Source of the DNA: Aegilops tauschii subsp. strangulata
Taxonomy: Eukaryota > Streptophyta > Magnoliopsida > Poales > Poaceae
DNA: 64,000 nt
Direction of reading: 5' to 3'
NCBI RefSeq assembly: GCF_002575655.3
Contig: NC_053037.3
Coordinates: 147,447,207-147,511,206 of the forward strand
Both the position numbers and the translations under genes were made by a program. Positions 34,606 through 45,755 of the stretch are shown piece after piece. The notes beneath the pieces are model-generated. The model searched no databases. It was given only the letters and a program-made list of their open reading frames with translations, and had not been told where the DNA came from. The number at the start of each line of letters is the position of its first letter. Positions within the stretch are counted from its first letter, which is position 1.

Positions 34606-34738
34606 AGTAGTCATTATGGTATACGACTTCTAGTCCAAGTCAGTTTTGTACCCCTACCCCAAGTCGGTTTGTATCCTCTTATATACTCTTGTATGTCGCA
34701 CCAAATCATCAATAAGCAACAGTTTTATTCAGCTTTCA
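34600..34738 (+). repeat. 3' LTR of copia B
   Basis: This 139-bp copy has the same ends as the 5' LTR (TGTTAG...TTTCA). It is preceded by the polypurine tract GCAGGGGGA (34591-34599) and followed by the duplication GCCCG. There are four differences to the 5' copy, of which two are C/T transitions. Confidence 0.95.
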
Positions 34739-34743
34739 GCCCG

Positions 34744-37113
34744 GAGCGGGAGAAGACCATGCTGTCGTCCACGGCTGGTCGCTCTTTCGTCCCGGTTTCT
34801 CACTCTGTCTCCCGGTGCTACCCCACGGCCGCTGCTGTCTCTGCAGCTTTCTGAAACTTAAGCACTCCCGGCAGGGTACTATAGTTGGAATACTTTACTG
34901 TGAAGTTTGACACTTGGTTGACTGCTGACTGGTCCCAGATCCGACAACTTTATGCAGCTCTATGCTCCGTTGGGTCGGCTTCCTGCATGCTTTGACAGTT
35001 TGACCCAACGATCCTATGCAATTACTGTACAAATCGGCATGGGCAAGCTGGACACAGAACTAGGGAACTCCGTTGGTGAAACATCTGTCCCTTCTCTCGT
35101 ATGGTATCTGGTTATCAGAAATGTGTGCTAAAGAAAAGTCTTCCGGCGAAACTTGCTGCCAAACTGCCAAAAAAATGTACTACACAGTAGGTGTGTTTGC
35201 TTGATACAGTCTGCATGTAAAGAGGCGTAAAGTGAGATTGTTATTCCTTGTGAATCTAATGATTCCCCTGCTTGCCTGTTGAGATATGGTGCCAGCACAA
35301 CAAGGACCAACGCAGTAGTCGATAGTTGGAGCCGCGCTTTGTGACATGCAGGCTTTAGTTTAGCTTTTACAGTAGATTAGAGTAGTACTGCTCGATAGAC
35401 AAACGCACACTAGGATTCAGCTTTGAGAGGGAGGCACAGCCACTCGCCCTCGTCAGAAGGCCACTGCTGGCTGCTCCCTCCACGGCCACGCGCAGTCGTC
35501 TTTGACCGGTTCGCCCCGGCGTTTCACACGTGAACTCAACTGGGATCACGGGATCACATTCCATTCCCTTCGGTTAAGCCAAGCAAGCACATTTCTCATC
35601 CCGTGTTAGCTCTGCTACGAAAACCGAACGGGAATCCCGTGTCTCTGTATCTTCCACGCAATTTGTTCCCTCCCATATGCTTGGTTCCTTCTCTAGATGA
35701 ATGAAAGGATATTTTTGTACGATACGAGCTGGCTCGCTTGGGCGTTGTGGTGCCGAAACCGCCGCGGCGTCCCCGTCCGATTGCGACGGCCACCACGCCC
35801 GGCAGAGGAGAGCAGCGCATGCAGGCATGAGAACGTACTAATGGCATCGTTGATGCCGGAGACCGATGGAGGACCCGGTTCTCCTCGCCTCCACAAAGGA
35901 TAAGATGGAGGCTTGGCCGCTTAGCTTTGCCTAGATTCGGAGACTCATAGCTTAGCAAATACACTGTCTTGTGTGGCCACTTGGCTCCCAGACACACCAG
36001 CCAACCTCCCACCATATGCTCTACTCTAATAATAGACTCGCCATTACATTAGAATGTTCCATTGTGGAGCACGCGTGACGGGCACCTGCACTTCACAAAT
36101 GCTTCTTCTTCCACACACATTGCCAACTTGTGATGGTTTGGAGAGAGCTCCATGGATATCGTTGCATCGATCTTAAGAGAGACCATCGAAGTCTGATCGA
36201 TGGATGGACCTATCTGTTACACTCTCTTCCTACTTCTCTTGTTACTCGTTATTGTGCCAATAATAATATTAATAATAGATCATTATAATGATCTTTAGTG
36301 GCACGTCTCATGTGTATATATGCTGCTTGCTCTGTTGCAAGCCATACATGGCTCAATGGTGATGTTTCGGTGGAAGCCGCCGTTGTCTATTACTCCATCC
36401 ATCCATCGTTGCTTTTAAGCGTGCCCTAAAGACGAGCTTTTGGACAGTTTAATACCCAGCACCAACGCTTTAAAGCAAAGCACGACGCTGAGCCAGTCTT
36501 GTTTCCATTACCTCACATGCCCTTTTTCTGTTTCCTTCAGAGTTTTCTTTGACCTGAAAATACATAAGCGCCCGACGACGGGATCATGTGTCATGCACGC
36601 CTCGTTTCTCCTCCTGTCTTTGCTTCTTTGTGGAAGGCACAGTGGAACCGTGATCAGCCCCAGTGCTCATGCCGTTCCCTTTTGATCGAGGTGCCTGAAC
36701 TCGTATGTATCAGGAGCAATTCCACAAGTTGCCCGTGTCGTTTTCATGTACGGAGTACAAGTTATAACGTAAAATGCAGGCACATAAGATTCGACCGAAC
36801 AGTCGCCTACTGCTAATATTCTAATGGGTCTGTCTATGATACATCTAGATGTGAAGCTGATGTTCACTCTGTTTATGGTTTTTTTGTTTTAGTTTTTTTG
36901 TTGCTGCATTATATATTTGTGGTAGCTTAGATGTGACATCCTTAAAAATATCTAGATGTAAATTAGTCAAACTGTAATCTAATAGGCAGAATGAAGTGCC
37001 AGAATTTTGTGGGCCAGCAAATCACTTGCATTGTTCGGTCCTGTGATTGAGGGGGGAGGGGGGGGGGGGGGGGGGGGTCTCTTCCTTTTCCAGTGAGGGC
37101 GTAGGTAGACACA
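34744..37113. other. Unassigned DNA without a supported gene
   Basis: No frame here shows a protein family, and the longest (minus, 35596-36015) has no recognisable content. The sequence is of mixed composition with an AT-rich island (36240-36300). A guanine tract at 37051-37077 has 20 uninterrupted G, a potential quadruplex and a likely assembly or slippage problem. Sequence left of copia B (29690-29767) joins here once that element and one GCCCG are removed. It could be low-copy intergenic DNA or old unclassified transposon sequence. Confidence 0.5.
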
Positions 37114-37122
37114 ACTAAAGAC

Positions 37123-37378
37123 GGCAAATTTGACAATTTTGACCTCTTGACAAAATCAATTCACAGACTGAACTGCCCGTAAAACTATTTCACACCCCTG
37201 ACCCTTTTGTGTAGCGCCCGCCACGCCGGCGCCACACCCTACGGTGCAGCGCCTAGCTCTGGGGCGTTGCACCTCTGTCCACCGTGGCAGCCCTGGGCCC
37301 CGCATCCCGCAGTGCAGCGCCTCCGAGCTAGGCGCCACACTGTAATGTGCAGCGCCTAGCCCTCGGGCGTTGCACATT
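37123..37378 (+). repeat. Left terminal inverted repeat of the MULE
   Basis: These 256 bp match the reverse complement of 45756-46012. The outer 100 bp are AT-rich; the inner part is GC-rich and made of short inverted words such as GTGCAGCGCCTAG and CTAGGCGCCACAC. The repeat is where MULE transposase binds in known systems, and it may carry the promoter of the PMD gene that starts downstream. Confidence 0.92.
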
Positions 37379-37545
37379 GACTTAGATGCAACCGCGCCAG
37401 CCCTCTCCTCCCCCACCCACCCCATTGCCAGTTACAGAACAGAACAGGTCGGCGGCCCTCTCCACTCCCCCTCTCAATCCCCTCTCCCAAATCCTTCCGA
37501 TCCGACGATTTGGTCCGTGCATTTCTCACCAATCCATCGTAGAAG

Positions 37546-37956
37546 GTACTCTCCTCCGATCCCCTTCTTTCTATCCATAGAAAATATGATATTTTGAAGA
37601 TTTGGGGAACTCTTGTTTGAATCTTGCATGTATTAGATTTGGGGAACTTTTGTTTGAATCTTGCATGTATTAGATTTGGGGAACCCTTCTTAGATTAGAA
37701 TGTGGTTTGGATAGATAGGTTGACATGTTATTTATATAGTTTGGATACATAGGTTGACATGTTATTTATATGGAAAAGATATTTGTATTGAATCTTGCAT
37801 GAAGTAGGCCTAGTTTAGTTTATTGAAATTATATTTGTATTGGCAAGAATGCTTTGGATACATATGCTTTGAATTTTGCATCTAGTAGGCCTACTTTAGT
37901 TTTTTTGAATTGAAAAGATAATCGTGTTGACAAGAATGCTTTGTTGAAATTGTTAG
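37546..37956 (+). other. Probable 5'-leader intron of the PMD gene with two tandem repeats
   Basis: GT at 37546 (CGTAGAAG/GTACTCTCC) and AG at 37955-37956 (TTGTTAG/GATGG) would remove 411 bases and leave the start codon at 37958 two bases into the next exon. The inside is AT-rich, as plant introns are. It holds a 37-bp unit (AGATTTGGGGAACTCTTGTT...) repeated about 2.5 times at 37599-37692 and a 33-bp unit (TTTGGATAGATAGGTTGACA...) twice at 37707-37773. The intron call is inference from splice-like borders. Confidence 0.5.
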
Positions 37957-37957
37957 G

Positions 37958-40558
37958 ATGGTTTGGCTTCTCGATGATCATTGGGACAAACAACACCGGT
38001 CGTACGCTTTGTCGGTGGAGCAGCGGGTAATACTGAAAGTGGCCGGTGTTATGAATTTCGTATTTTTTTCAAACACAAATGCCCCATATGTAATGTTATG
38101 ATTTGTTTGTTTGTAGGAGCTTGCACCTCTGAAGCTTCGGTCTCACGGGGTCACCCTTGGATGGATGCGCTATGATGAGCGGTACACACCGTATGTACGG
38201 GAGGCAGGACTTCTCCCTTTCATTCAGTTGGTCAGTCGGTCGACGCCACCCAACAATGCTGCAGCACTCACCGCGCTTATTGATCATTGGAGGCCGGAGA
38301 CACACACTTTCCATCTTCGGACCGGGGAGATGACCGTGACGCTCCAGGATATTGCTATGATCACCGGTCTTCCTATCGATGGGAATCCTTTATGTATGAA
38401 CACGGATTCTGATGGGTGGCGCGCGCAGATGCATGCCCTTATCGGTATGGTTCCTCCGGAGCCTCGGGAACCAGAAGCAGAAGACAAGAAGAAGGAAAGA
38501 GTCGCAGCCGGCGCTACTTTCACGTGGATATCATCGAACTTCAGTAATTGCCCTGAGGATGCTAATGAGGACATGGTGAAGACATATGCTCGTGTCTATA
38601 TGTGGTACGTGATATCCAGGACTATGTTTGCTGATGGCACAGGCAAGAATGCTCCATGGATGTGGCTGAAGGCGTTGACCGTCTTCGATAGCAAATGGAG
38701 TTGGGGTTCGGCGACACTGGCTTACTTGTATCGACAGGTATGAAGTTGTTTCCTTTTCACTTCATTGATACATTATCAATGCGCTCTTGCGGCAAATTTG
38801 ACCATGTTCTCTTTTATGTGAAGTTGGACGAAGCCTGTTGTAGGCACACTGGAGGTATTGGTGGTTGTCTGCTCGCACTTTCCATATGGAGCTGGGAGCG
38901 TTTGCCGGTTGGACGACCGAAGACCGTGAAGTACGAGGATTGGGATGACAAAGACGACCCACTACGCCTCCCCACTTGGGCTCACAAGTGGGATGTGTTA
39001 AATGAGACGACGGATGATCCCTCGGTCATGTACAAGTTGTACAAGAGCGAGCTGGACGCGATCACGCCTGAGCAGGTGAACCGACATTGCATAAGTGATT
39101 ATCATGCTTGTATCGTAACTCGATATCAATTTTGCATTCTATCCCATTTTGCAGGTGGAATGGGAGCCGTATGGAAAAGGAGAGAGTTTTGGTAACCCTA
39201 TGGAGTTCAGGTTGAATCCGATGTGCACTAGGGATAGGGATCTCTGGCATATGCGGTGCCCACTGATATGCAACTGGGCGGTTGAGCTTCACCTGCCACA
39301 TCGCGTGTTCCGCCAGTTTGGTTTGTTCCAGCCACACCCACCGGAGTGGGAGGACACGGACAAGTTGCTACACGCGTAAGATATAATTAACCTTGAGCAC
39401 TTAGCAGCTTCTCGGCGGTTTCAATGATGCCAATATTCTGTTTGTAACTTGCAGGTTGGATAGGAAAAAGCAGCGGAAGATAAAGGATTGGGCCAAGCAT
39501 CACAGGAAGTATGTTGTGCAGTTTGCTCTTTGTGTGGAGCAAGCTAGGGCTGGAAAACGAGCCCAGCTTCGTGAGCACTGTCCGGTCGCGTTCAACGACT
39601 ATCTCACATGGTTTCTTGCAAGTACCCGCGTGGAGCTATGCAAGCCGGCGTATGCTGAGGAGATTCTGGAAGAACCCACCGTTTTTGATGAGGTAGCCCA
39701 ACACCAGTACAACGCATTAGTCAGGAAAGGCAACTCAGTCATCCCTTCAGCCCCAATGATGAACTTTATGGTTAGCCCTTTTTGCTTTTCCATTCGCACT
39801 ATTCACATCTTCGCTTGCCTAACACTTTGATACCGTTTCTGTTCATAGCGTGCCCAGATCAAGAAAGCAGCTGATGAGACCGAGACTATTCCGGAAACAA
39901 CCCCGGCTGGCAAAAGCGATGGGGAAGGTGCACTTCAAGCATTCATTAAGGTTCACATCTCCTTCAAACTAGCACTTAACATATGTTTCTACGTTCCATG
40001 TCTCATTCACTTGTACATGTTGCAGCGCCAGGGCCAAAAGTTAAGGCAGCTATCAAACCTTTTTGGTTGTCGTGACCCCGAGTATGAATCACCAGAACGG
40101 TCTAGGTCGGCGACACCATCAGATCCCGCTTCGGGGCAGGGCCATGGTGAACCTTGGGAGCATGAGGATGTGGGTGTGGTCACCCAAGAGGTATGGCATG
40201 ATGATATATATCCATTTGTTGATGCATTGCTAACTATATCCTCACACACGGTCTTTCCATATCTTCTGTTGATGCATAGGTTGCTGATGATATGACCTTG
40301 GGTACGTACCAGGCTCGGTCTGCATACGAGTTGAAGCCTAGGAAGGGAATCGGAAGGTACACACCTGAAGACTTCACCCAAAGAGGCAAAATGACGGTCG
40401 GCACCTCGCGGATGGCGGCTTTGGATGACTATTTGGATGATGATGTGGATGACGTGGAGGAACCGGAGCCAGAGCCGGAGCGGGTTCCTCTTCCTAGGAA
40501 GGTGAAGAAGATAAGCGCCAAGAAGGGAGGAGGAGCCAGCAAGCGCGGAAAGCACTAG
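37958..40558 (+). CDS. Plant mobile domain (MAIN/PMD-type) protein, 8 exons, inside the MULE
   Basis: Proposed exons: 37958-38026, 38117-38737, 38824-39075, 39155-39375, 39455-39770, 39849-39950, 40026-40190 and 40280-40558. All introns are GT-AG; the exons sum to 2025 bases, 674 residues plus stop, with no stop inside. Residues 24-230 show the aminotransferase-like plant mobile domain: ELAPLKLRSHGVTLGWM, RPETHTFHLRTGEMTVTL and QDIAMITGLPIDG. Residues 230-470 continue it (WERLPVGRPKTVKYEDW; QFGLFQPHPPEW). The C-terminus is charged, with PEPEPE and a Lys/Arg-rich tail (KVKKISAKKGGG), possibly a nuclear signal. Host members such as MAIN and MAIL1 act in the nucleus in gene expression and transposon silencing; the role here is unknown. 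Nothing looks broken. Confidence 0.85.
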
Positions 40559-40814
40559 TCATCGTCCTCTATTTATAATGTTGAACTTAGAGTGGTGGTA
40601 GCTCTTAGTAATGTGGAACTTGTTATGTCGTTGAACTTGGAGTGGTGGTACCTCTATGTTAAACTTGAAATTATGGTAGCTCTATATTAAACTTGAACTT
40701 GTTGTGATGGTCCTTTGTAGGAAATGCTATCTTTGTTGAACACTTTTTGAATCTTACTGTTTATTATACGAAATGTTGAAGTGTGCCTGAACCCAGTCTG
40801 AATGACAAAAAAAC

Positions 40815-41150
40815 ACTAAGTGTTTGTGTGGCGCCTAGCTGGGAGGCGCCACACTCTACAGTGCAGCGCCTAGCACCTGGGCGTTGCACTGTACAATGTG
40901 GCGCCTCCAGGCTAGGCGCCACACAGGTCTGTAACTTGCCCCACGTTCTGTTGCTCTCTGGCAAGTTTCAGACTTGTGCAACACCTAGCCTGGAGGCGCC
41001 GCAATGTACAGTGCAACGCCTAGCAGCTAGGCGCTGCACTGTACAGTGTGGCGCCTCCAGGCTAGGCAAGTTACAGACATGTGCAGCGCCTAGCCTGGAG
41101 GCGCCACACTGTACAGTGCAACGCCCGCGTGGTAGGCGTTGCACTTGGAC
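40815..41150. repeat. GC-rich palindromic cluster between the two convergent MULE genes
   Basis: Several inverted words of 10-14 bases alternate: GTGGCGCCTAGC/GGAGGCGCCACAC, GTGCAGCGCCTAG/CTAGGCGCTGCAC and CAGTGTGGCGCCTCCAGGCT. The words are the same as in the inner part of the terminal repeats. The cluster lies about 250 bases after the PMD stop and about 310 bases before the end of the small minus-strand frame. It may be a relic of an internal terminal repeat or a transcription end for both genes; both are inference. Confidence 0.75.
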
Positions 41151-41207
41151 TTAGTGAATTTTTTAGCATATGCAAACAACTGTGAAGAGAACATATGCAC
41201 GAAGTAC

Positions 41208-41455
41208 TTCATGACACATAGTAGTTCATAACACATAGTACTTCACGACACATAGTAGTTCTTACAACCAAATCGAGGAGGAGACATAGTACTTCACGAC
41301 ACATAGTAGTTCTTACAACGAAATCGAGGAGGAGACATAGTAGTTCACGACACATATTAGTTCTTACAACCAAATCGAGGAGGAGACATAGTAGTTCACG
41401 ACACATAGTAGTTCACAACCAAATCGAGGAGGAGACATAGTAGTTCATGACACAT
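41208..41455. repeat. 51-bp tandem repeat, about 4.5 copies
   Basis: The unit contains ACATAGTAGTTC, TTACAACCAAATCGAGGAGG and AGACATAGTACTTCACGAC. Copies begin near 41248, 41299, 41349 and 41399. It is inside the MULE, just beyond the 3' end of the small coiled-coil frame. Confidence 0.85.
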
Positions 41456-41459
41456 AGCT

Positions 41460-41869
41460 CTATTGCGTAGAGCAAGGCCCCTTTCCCGTCTTCTTCTTCC
41501 TCTCTTCTTCCTCTCCCTCCTCCCTTTTTCTTATGAGGTGAGCCTCCTTAACCACCCTCTCCATGAATATCTGATTATCCCTCTCTTGTTTTTCAGCTGC
41601 AATTGCCCAAAGCTTCATGTTCTTTCTTCAAAATCCTTTTGACGCTTCTTCTGTGCCTCCTCACATTTCCTCACCAACGCTTGCTCCCTAGCGTGCATCG
41701 CATTTGACGCTCTATCTAGTTCCTTCCTCTTCTTCTCAAGCTCATCTTCCTTCTTCTTTAGCTTGGCTGCATCCTCCTCTCTAAGCTTCTTCGCATCCTT
41801 CTCCCACCATCCCACCATCTCATCTTCGCCATCCTCCATTGTTGGTTTGTTGGGTTGGGAAGCCGCCAT
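41460..41869 (-). pseudogene. Small coiled-coil frame behind the MULE transposase
   Basis: The minus-strand frame from MAASQPNKPTMEDGEDEMVG (41869) to TGA (41615) is rich in Lys/Glu with heptad spacing (LREEDAAKLKKKEDELEKKR), a clear coiled coil. The stop overlaps a new ATG as ATGA (41618), and the next frame (MKLWAIAAEKQERDNQIFM, to TAG at 41460-41462) continues the same charged character. One indel therefore probably split a protein of about 135 residues. Its first bases overlap a possible last transposase exon read in another frame. No family is recognised. It could be an independent small gene of the MULE. Confidence 0.5.
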
Positions 41870-41988
41870 ACCTACAATGAGTGAAACATAATGGTTAGTA
41901 AGGACAATAAGAACAAATGGAAGCACATGTAAACCAAGAACATATTAAAAAGAACATATGAAAAACAAGAACATATGAAACATTATAG

Positions 41989-44900
41989 TTAGTGAGGAAC
42001 ATACGGAAATGGTCCATCGAGGTATCCAAACATTCCTCTATAACCACCACCACGGCCTCTTGTAAGTCCTAGTTGCCGACCTCTTTGTTGCCTAGATCCT
42101 CTTTGGCTAACACTTGGTTGGCTTGGCTCTTGTTGGCTACCACTTGGTTGCCTGGGCACTTGTTGGCTACCACTAGGTTGGCTACCTCTTTGTTGCCTAG
42201 ATCCTCTTTGGCTAACACTTGGTTGGCTTGGCACTTGTTGGATACCACTTGGTTGCCTTGGCACTTGTTGGCTACCACTAGGTTGGCTACCTCTTTGTTG
42301 CCTAGATCCTCTTTGGCTACCACTTGGTTGCCTTGGCACTTGTTGGCTACCACTAGGTTGGCTACCACTTGGTTGGCTTGGCACTTGTTGGCTACCACTA
42401 GGTTGGCTACCACTTGGTTGGCTCCCTTGTGTAGCTCCTTGTTGGCTTGTGCTTGCATCATTTTTCTTGGACCTTTTCCTTGGTTTCATACATTTTCTTT
42501 TGTTGTGGCCATGACCTTTGCACTCCCCACAACGGGACCTCTCACGAGGCTCTTGGAATTGGTCGTTGCCCGCTTCACGGCGGCCACCATGGCCCCATCC
42601 GTCCATGTCTCCTCTAAGACGCTTTGTCTTACGTCTACCCCGTTTAACAACCTTCAGCTCCGGATCCGGCCATAGTTGAACTCCATGATACTCCGGCCAT
42701 TGTGATTGGTCAAAGTATGGGTGAAAGCGGGGAGCCCATGTTTTCTTGACCGTCATGATTGAGAACTCCGACTCCCTCACGGTGCGTGGGTGATTGATGT
42801 CCACATTCCTAACGCGACCGGCAGTATACAAGTGTGAGCATGGGAGATGAAGCAACAATGGCCTCCCGCAAGTGCAATCACATTGTGTTAACGACACCTT
42901 GAAAGCCTGACCTCCATGTTGCCGGCAATCGTTTGTGGTTCCTCCTGGCTCTTTCACTTCGTACTTCCACTCTTCATTGTCATATAATATAGCTTCTTCT
43001 GAGTCCGCCTTCCGTGATTGAAATACCAACCATTCATCAACTTTGGGTGGGAACTTGTACTTGTACTTCCGTGGGTTCTCACCCGCTATCTGTGCATCGG
43101 TTTCCATCGAGTACTTTACAAAGTACGCATTCATCTTGTCAAATGTGTATTGAACTATTGCCGTCACGGGTAATCCACGTGCACCTTTGAGCACCCTATT
43201 GAAGCATTCGGCCATATTGCTCGTCATTTGACCATATCTCCGGCCATCTTCATCAAAAGCACGTGCCCACTTGTTCCGGTATTGAGTGTGCCTATTGAGA
43301 AAGTCTTGACCCCCGGGATCAAGTTTTTTGTGTGCGAGCAATTTGTTGTACAAAGTGGCGAAGCGCTTATCGGAGAAAGCGAGACAACAATCTTGAAGAT
43401 CATCGGCCAACTCCTTAAGGCCACATGCCCTATAGAAGTTCGAACAAAAGTGCCTCATGCACCATCGATGGTGCAACGGACGATGCCCGGGAATGTCAAT
43501 CTCCACCGCGTTAAGAATTCCTTGATTCCGATCCGATATGACATAAATTTCCCTTTGAGCGGGTAACACCTTCGTCCTCAAAAGATACAAAAACCACTCC
43601 CAGTTGTCATTGTTTTCCACCTCAACCAAAGCAAATGCCAATGGCAACACCCGGTTATTGGCATCACTTGCTATCGCAACCAACAAGGTGCCCTTGTATT
43701 GTCCGGTCAAGAACGTGCCATCAATTGCGATGACGGGCCTACAATGTTCGAAAGCCCTCACACATTGCTCGAACGCCCAAAAAGCACGGCCAAATACTCT
43801 GACTTTCCTTCCTTCATGAACCGTTGTCTGGTGCCCATGAGGCTCGACCACATGAACCATGCCCGGGTTTGTCGCGGCCATGGCTAACAACAACCTAGGG
43901 ATTCGGTTGTATGCTTCCTCCCATGTACCATACAACATCTTAAATGCGGCTTGCTTCACCTTCCATGGATTGCCGTATTTCACCTTGTAATGAAAGATGG
44001 CTTTCACAAGATCAATGACATGTTGGACGCTCATTGTTGGAAGTGTGGATATTGAGTTGGAGAGCCTGTAAGCGATGAACTCGGACGTGAGTTGTTTGTG
44101 GTCTTGGGACACAATCTTGCCATCCACCCTTTTGCCTTGGCACATGTGAGTTGGCACACAAGTCACTACATGCCAAGTTGGACCTCCTTTCCATGGTCTT
44201 GCACGCACAATCCACGGACATATTTCATCTTCACATGCACATGCAACCGTGTAGCGCTTGTTGACGTCCGAGTGCACCACCTTGTGTGGACGATAATGCG
44301 TAACCGAGTAGTTGTCGAGCCACATCTTCAATTCCAACAAGGTGTCGAACTTAGAACCTTTAGCAATCCGATTCTTGTCGTCTATCAAATCACGGTGAGA
44401 GCTTGGCCTAACCCCAAGAGGTACACATTGGCCACCATCTACCACGGCTTCATCCGCGAGACAGACATCCTTGAACAATGTAGTCCGATGATCCCGACCA
44501 AATACCTTCTCGAAAGCTTCGGCCTCCTTCACCGTGAACCCCTCCGCATCAACTTGTTCATCGGGACCATCGTCATCCGAGTCCGATGCATATGCATGGG
44601 AAAAAGGGATGGAATGGTCCATTTTCTCTTGCAGATGATATTTGTCGAGATCACCCACATTGTTGTCATGGAGATCAACTTCATTGTCATCGTCCGCATA
44701 CTCATCATTGTCCTCTTGCAAAGCTTCATCTTGGTTGTTTGTAAACGAGCTCAATGTTGGCCTCACTTCTTGGGTCAAAAGAGGTTCAACAATTTCATCT
44801 CACTTCAAGGGTGCGGGGCTACTAGCAACCAAAGGGGAGGGGTTCCGGTTCAAGTCCAAATGCAAACTTGAATCAACCTTCCTCGTTGCAAATAACTCAA

Positions 44901-45210
44901 GAGCCTTGTCTAGTGATTCGGCCACCGTCTCCTTGTATGCAACCCAACGTTGCTCCGAGTTTACACGCATTGTCTTCCAACGGATGTGCATTCCAAAACC
45001 AACATTATGCCTTCCCTCCAACTCAATGATATCACTAGGGTCCATCCAATTCAAATCTTTCCTCACTTGTTGCAAGAGCTCCGCATAGCTAGGACTACTA
45101 TCAAACACCATGTCAAGCTCATCCGGGTCCGGTTCCATATTGCCTTTCAAAAAGGCGTCTTTGTCCCCATGATGAACAAACACACATGTTCTTCCTATCC
45201 CTATAAGCAT
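41989..45210 (-). pseudogene. MULE transposase, one internal stop
   Basis: In one minus-strand register: residues 1-110 resemble a PB1-like N-terminus (CVFVHHGDKDAF, RHNVGFGMHIRWKTM). TGA at 44800-44802 (CGA expected) is the only interruption, then about 929 codons follow. An Asp-rich region comes next, then the MuDR DNA-binding-like part (FDTLLELKMWLDNYSVTH). The DDE transposase has VIAIDGTFLTGQYKGTL (first D), YVISDRNQGILNA (second D) and MTSNMAECFNRVLKGAR (probable E). A SWIM zinc finger (CDCTCGRPLLLHLPCSH), a CCHC knuckle (CGECKGHGHNKRKC) and a Gln/Ser/Pro repeat tail follow. GTATGT near 42004 could be a donor to a small last exon starting about 41880. It cuts and inserts the element at the terminal repeats. 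Confidence 0.9.
42075..42440 (-). repeat. Coding minisatellite in the transposase tail
   Basis: A run of SGSQQVPRQPSGSQRGSRQQ-like repeats is encoded by units of 36-75 bp that share TTGGTTGGCTACCACT and TTGCCTAGATCCTCTTTGGC on the plus strand. Units are nearly identical, pointing to recent expansion. Copy number probably varies among family members; the frame stays open. Confidence 0.85.
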
Positions 45211-45270
45211 TCAAAGAACACAAGGTAACATTGCTTCCATGAGTAGTAATCCAAGGATTAACACGGAATA

Positions 45271-45377
45271 CAAACCCTAAATATATATCAAACAACAACC
45301 CTAACCCTAACCCTAACCTTAATCCTAACCATAACCATAACCATAACCATAACCATAGCCCTAAACCTAACCCTAGC
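45271..45377. repeat. Telomere-like CCCTAA array upstream of the MULE transposase
   Basis: On the plus strand a telo-box AAACCCTAA (45272-45280) is followed at 45296-45377 by three exact CCCTAA units. Degenerate CCTTAATCCTAA and about five CCATAA units come next, ending in CCCTAAACCTAACCCTAG. It lies about 60-170 bases upstream of the first Met of the transposase, probably in its leader. Telo-boxes are known promoter elements in plants; the array could also be slippage or a telomere-repair trace. Confidence 0.8.
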
Positions 45378-45755
45378 ACCAACATAAGAACACCCATAAG
45401 AATAACCCTAGCATACTAACAAAGCCTAATCATAGAGATTGGCAAACAAACATCTCACATCTCCATGCAAATCTCTAGATCCAAACAAAACTAGGGTTTC
45501 CCCAAACTAGCAACAAATGAGCAATGGGAGAACTTTACTTGGATCAAAACAAGGGGATCGGAGAATATTACCTTGAGGGAGGGTTTGACTTCGAAATCCA
45601 CGGACAAATTCTTCAAATTTGCAAAATTTGGGAGAGGATTTGAGAGGGGGAGAGAGTGGGAGAGGGGGCAAAGCTCGGGGAGAGAGTGGGAGAGTGTGTG
45701 GTGTGGGGGGGGGGGGGTGGGGGAGGGGGGGCCAGCCAAGTGGCTGGATAAGGCA

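Larger units (their letters stand above)
29768..34738 (+). mobile_element. Complete short-LTR Ty1/copia element (copia B), duplication GCCCG
   Basis: The element is 4971 bp with 139-bp LTRs (29768-29906 and 34600-34738), primer site TGGTATCAGA and purine tract GCAGGGGGA. GCCCG flanks both sides (29763-29767 and 34739-34743). The LTRs differ at four positions by my count (about 3 percent), so it is relatively young. The domain order PR-IN-RT-RH makes it copia. The pol sequence is close in style to copia C at 46745-51790; I cannot name the family. Stops in pol disable it. Confidence 0.95.

Noticed and set aside
35596..36015. 139-codon minus-strand frame in the unassigned DNA
   Set aside because: It has no domain, a low-complexity Arg/Gly-rich part, competing frames on both strands and no promoter or splice support.
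36840..36965. ATCTAGATGT words suggestive of a Stowaway interior
   Set aside because: No CTCCCTCCG-type ends and no inverted arms around them.
37051..37077. Poly-G tract as the end or target of an element
   Set aside because: It lies 37 bases outside the MULE duplication and pairs with no other border; treated as a simple repeat that may contain sequencing error.
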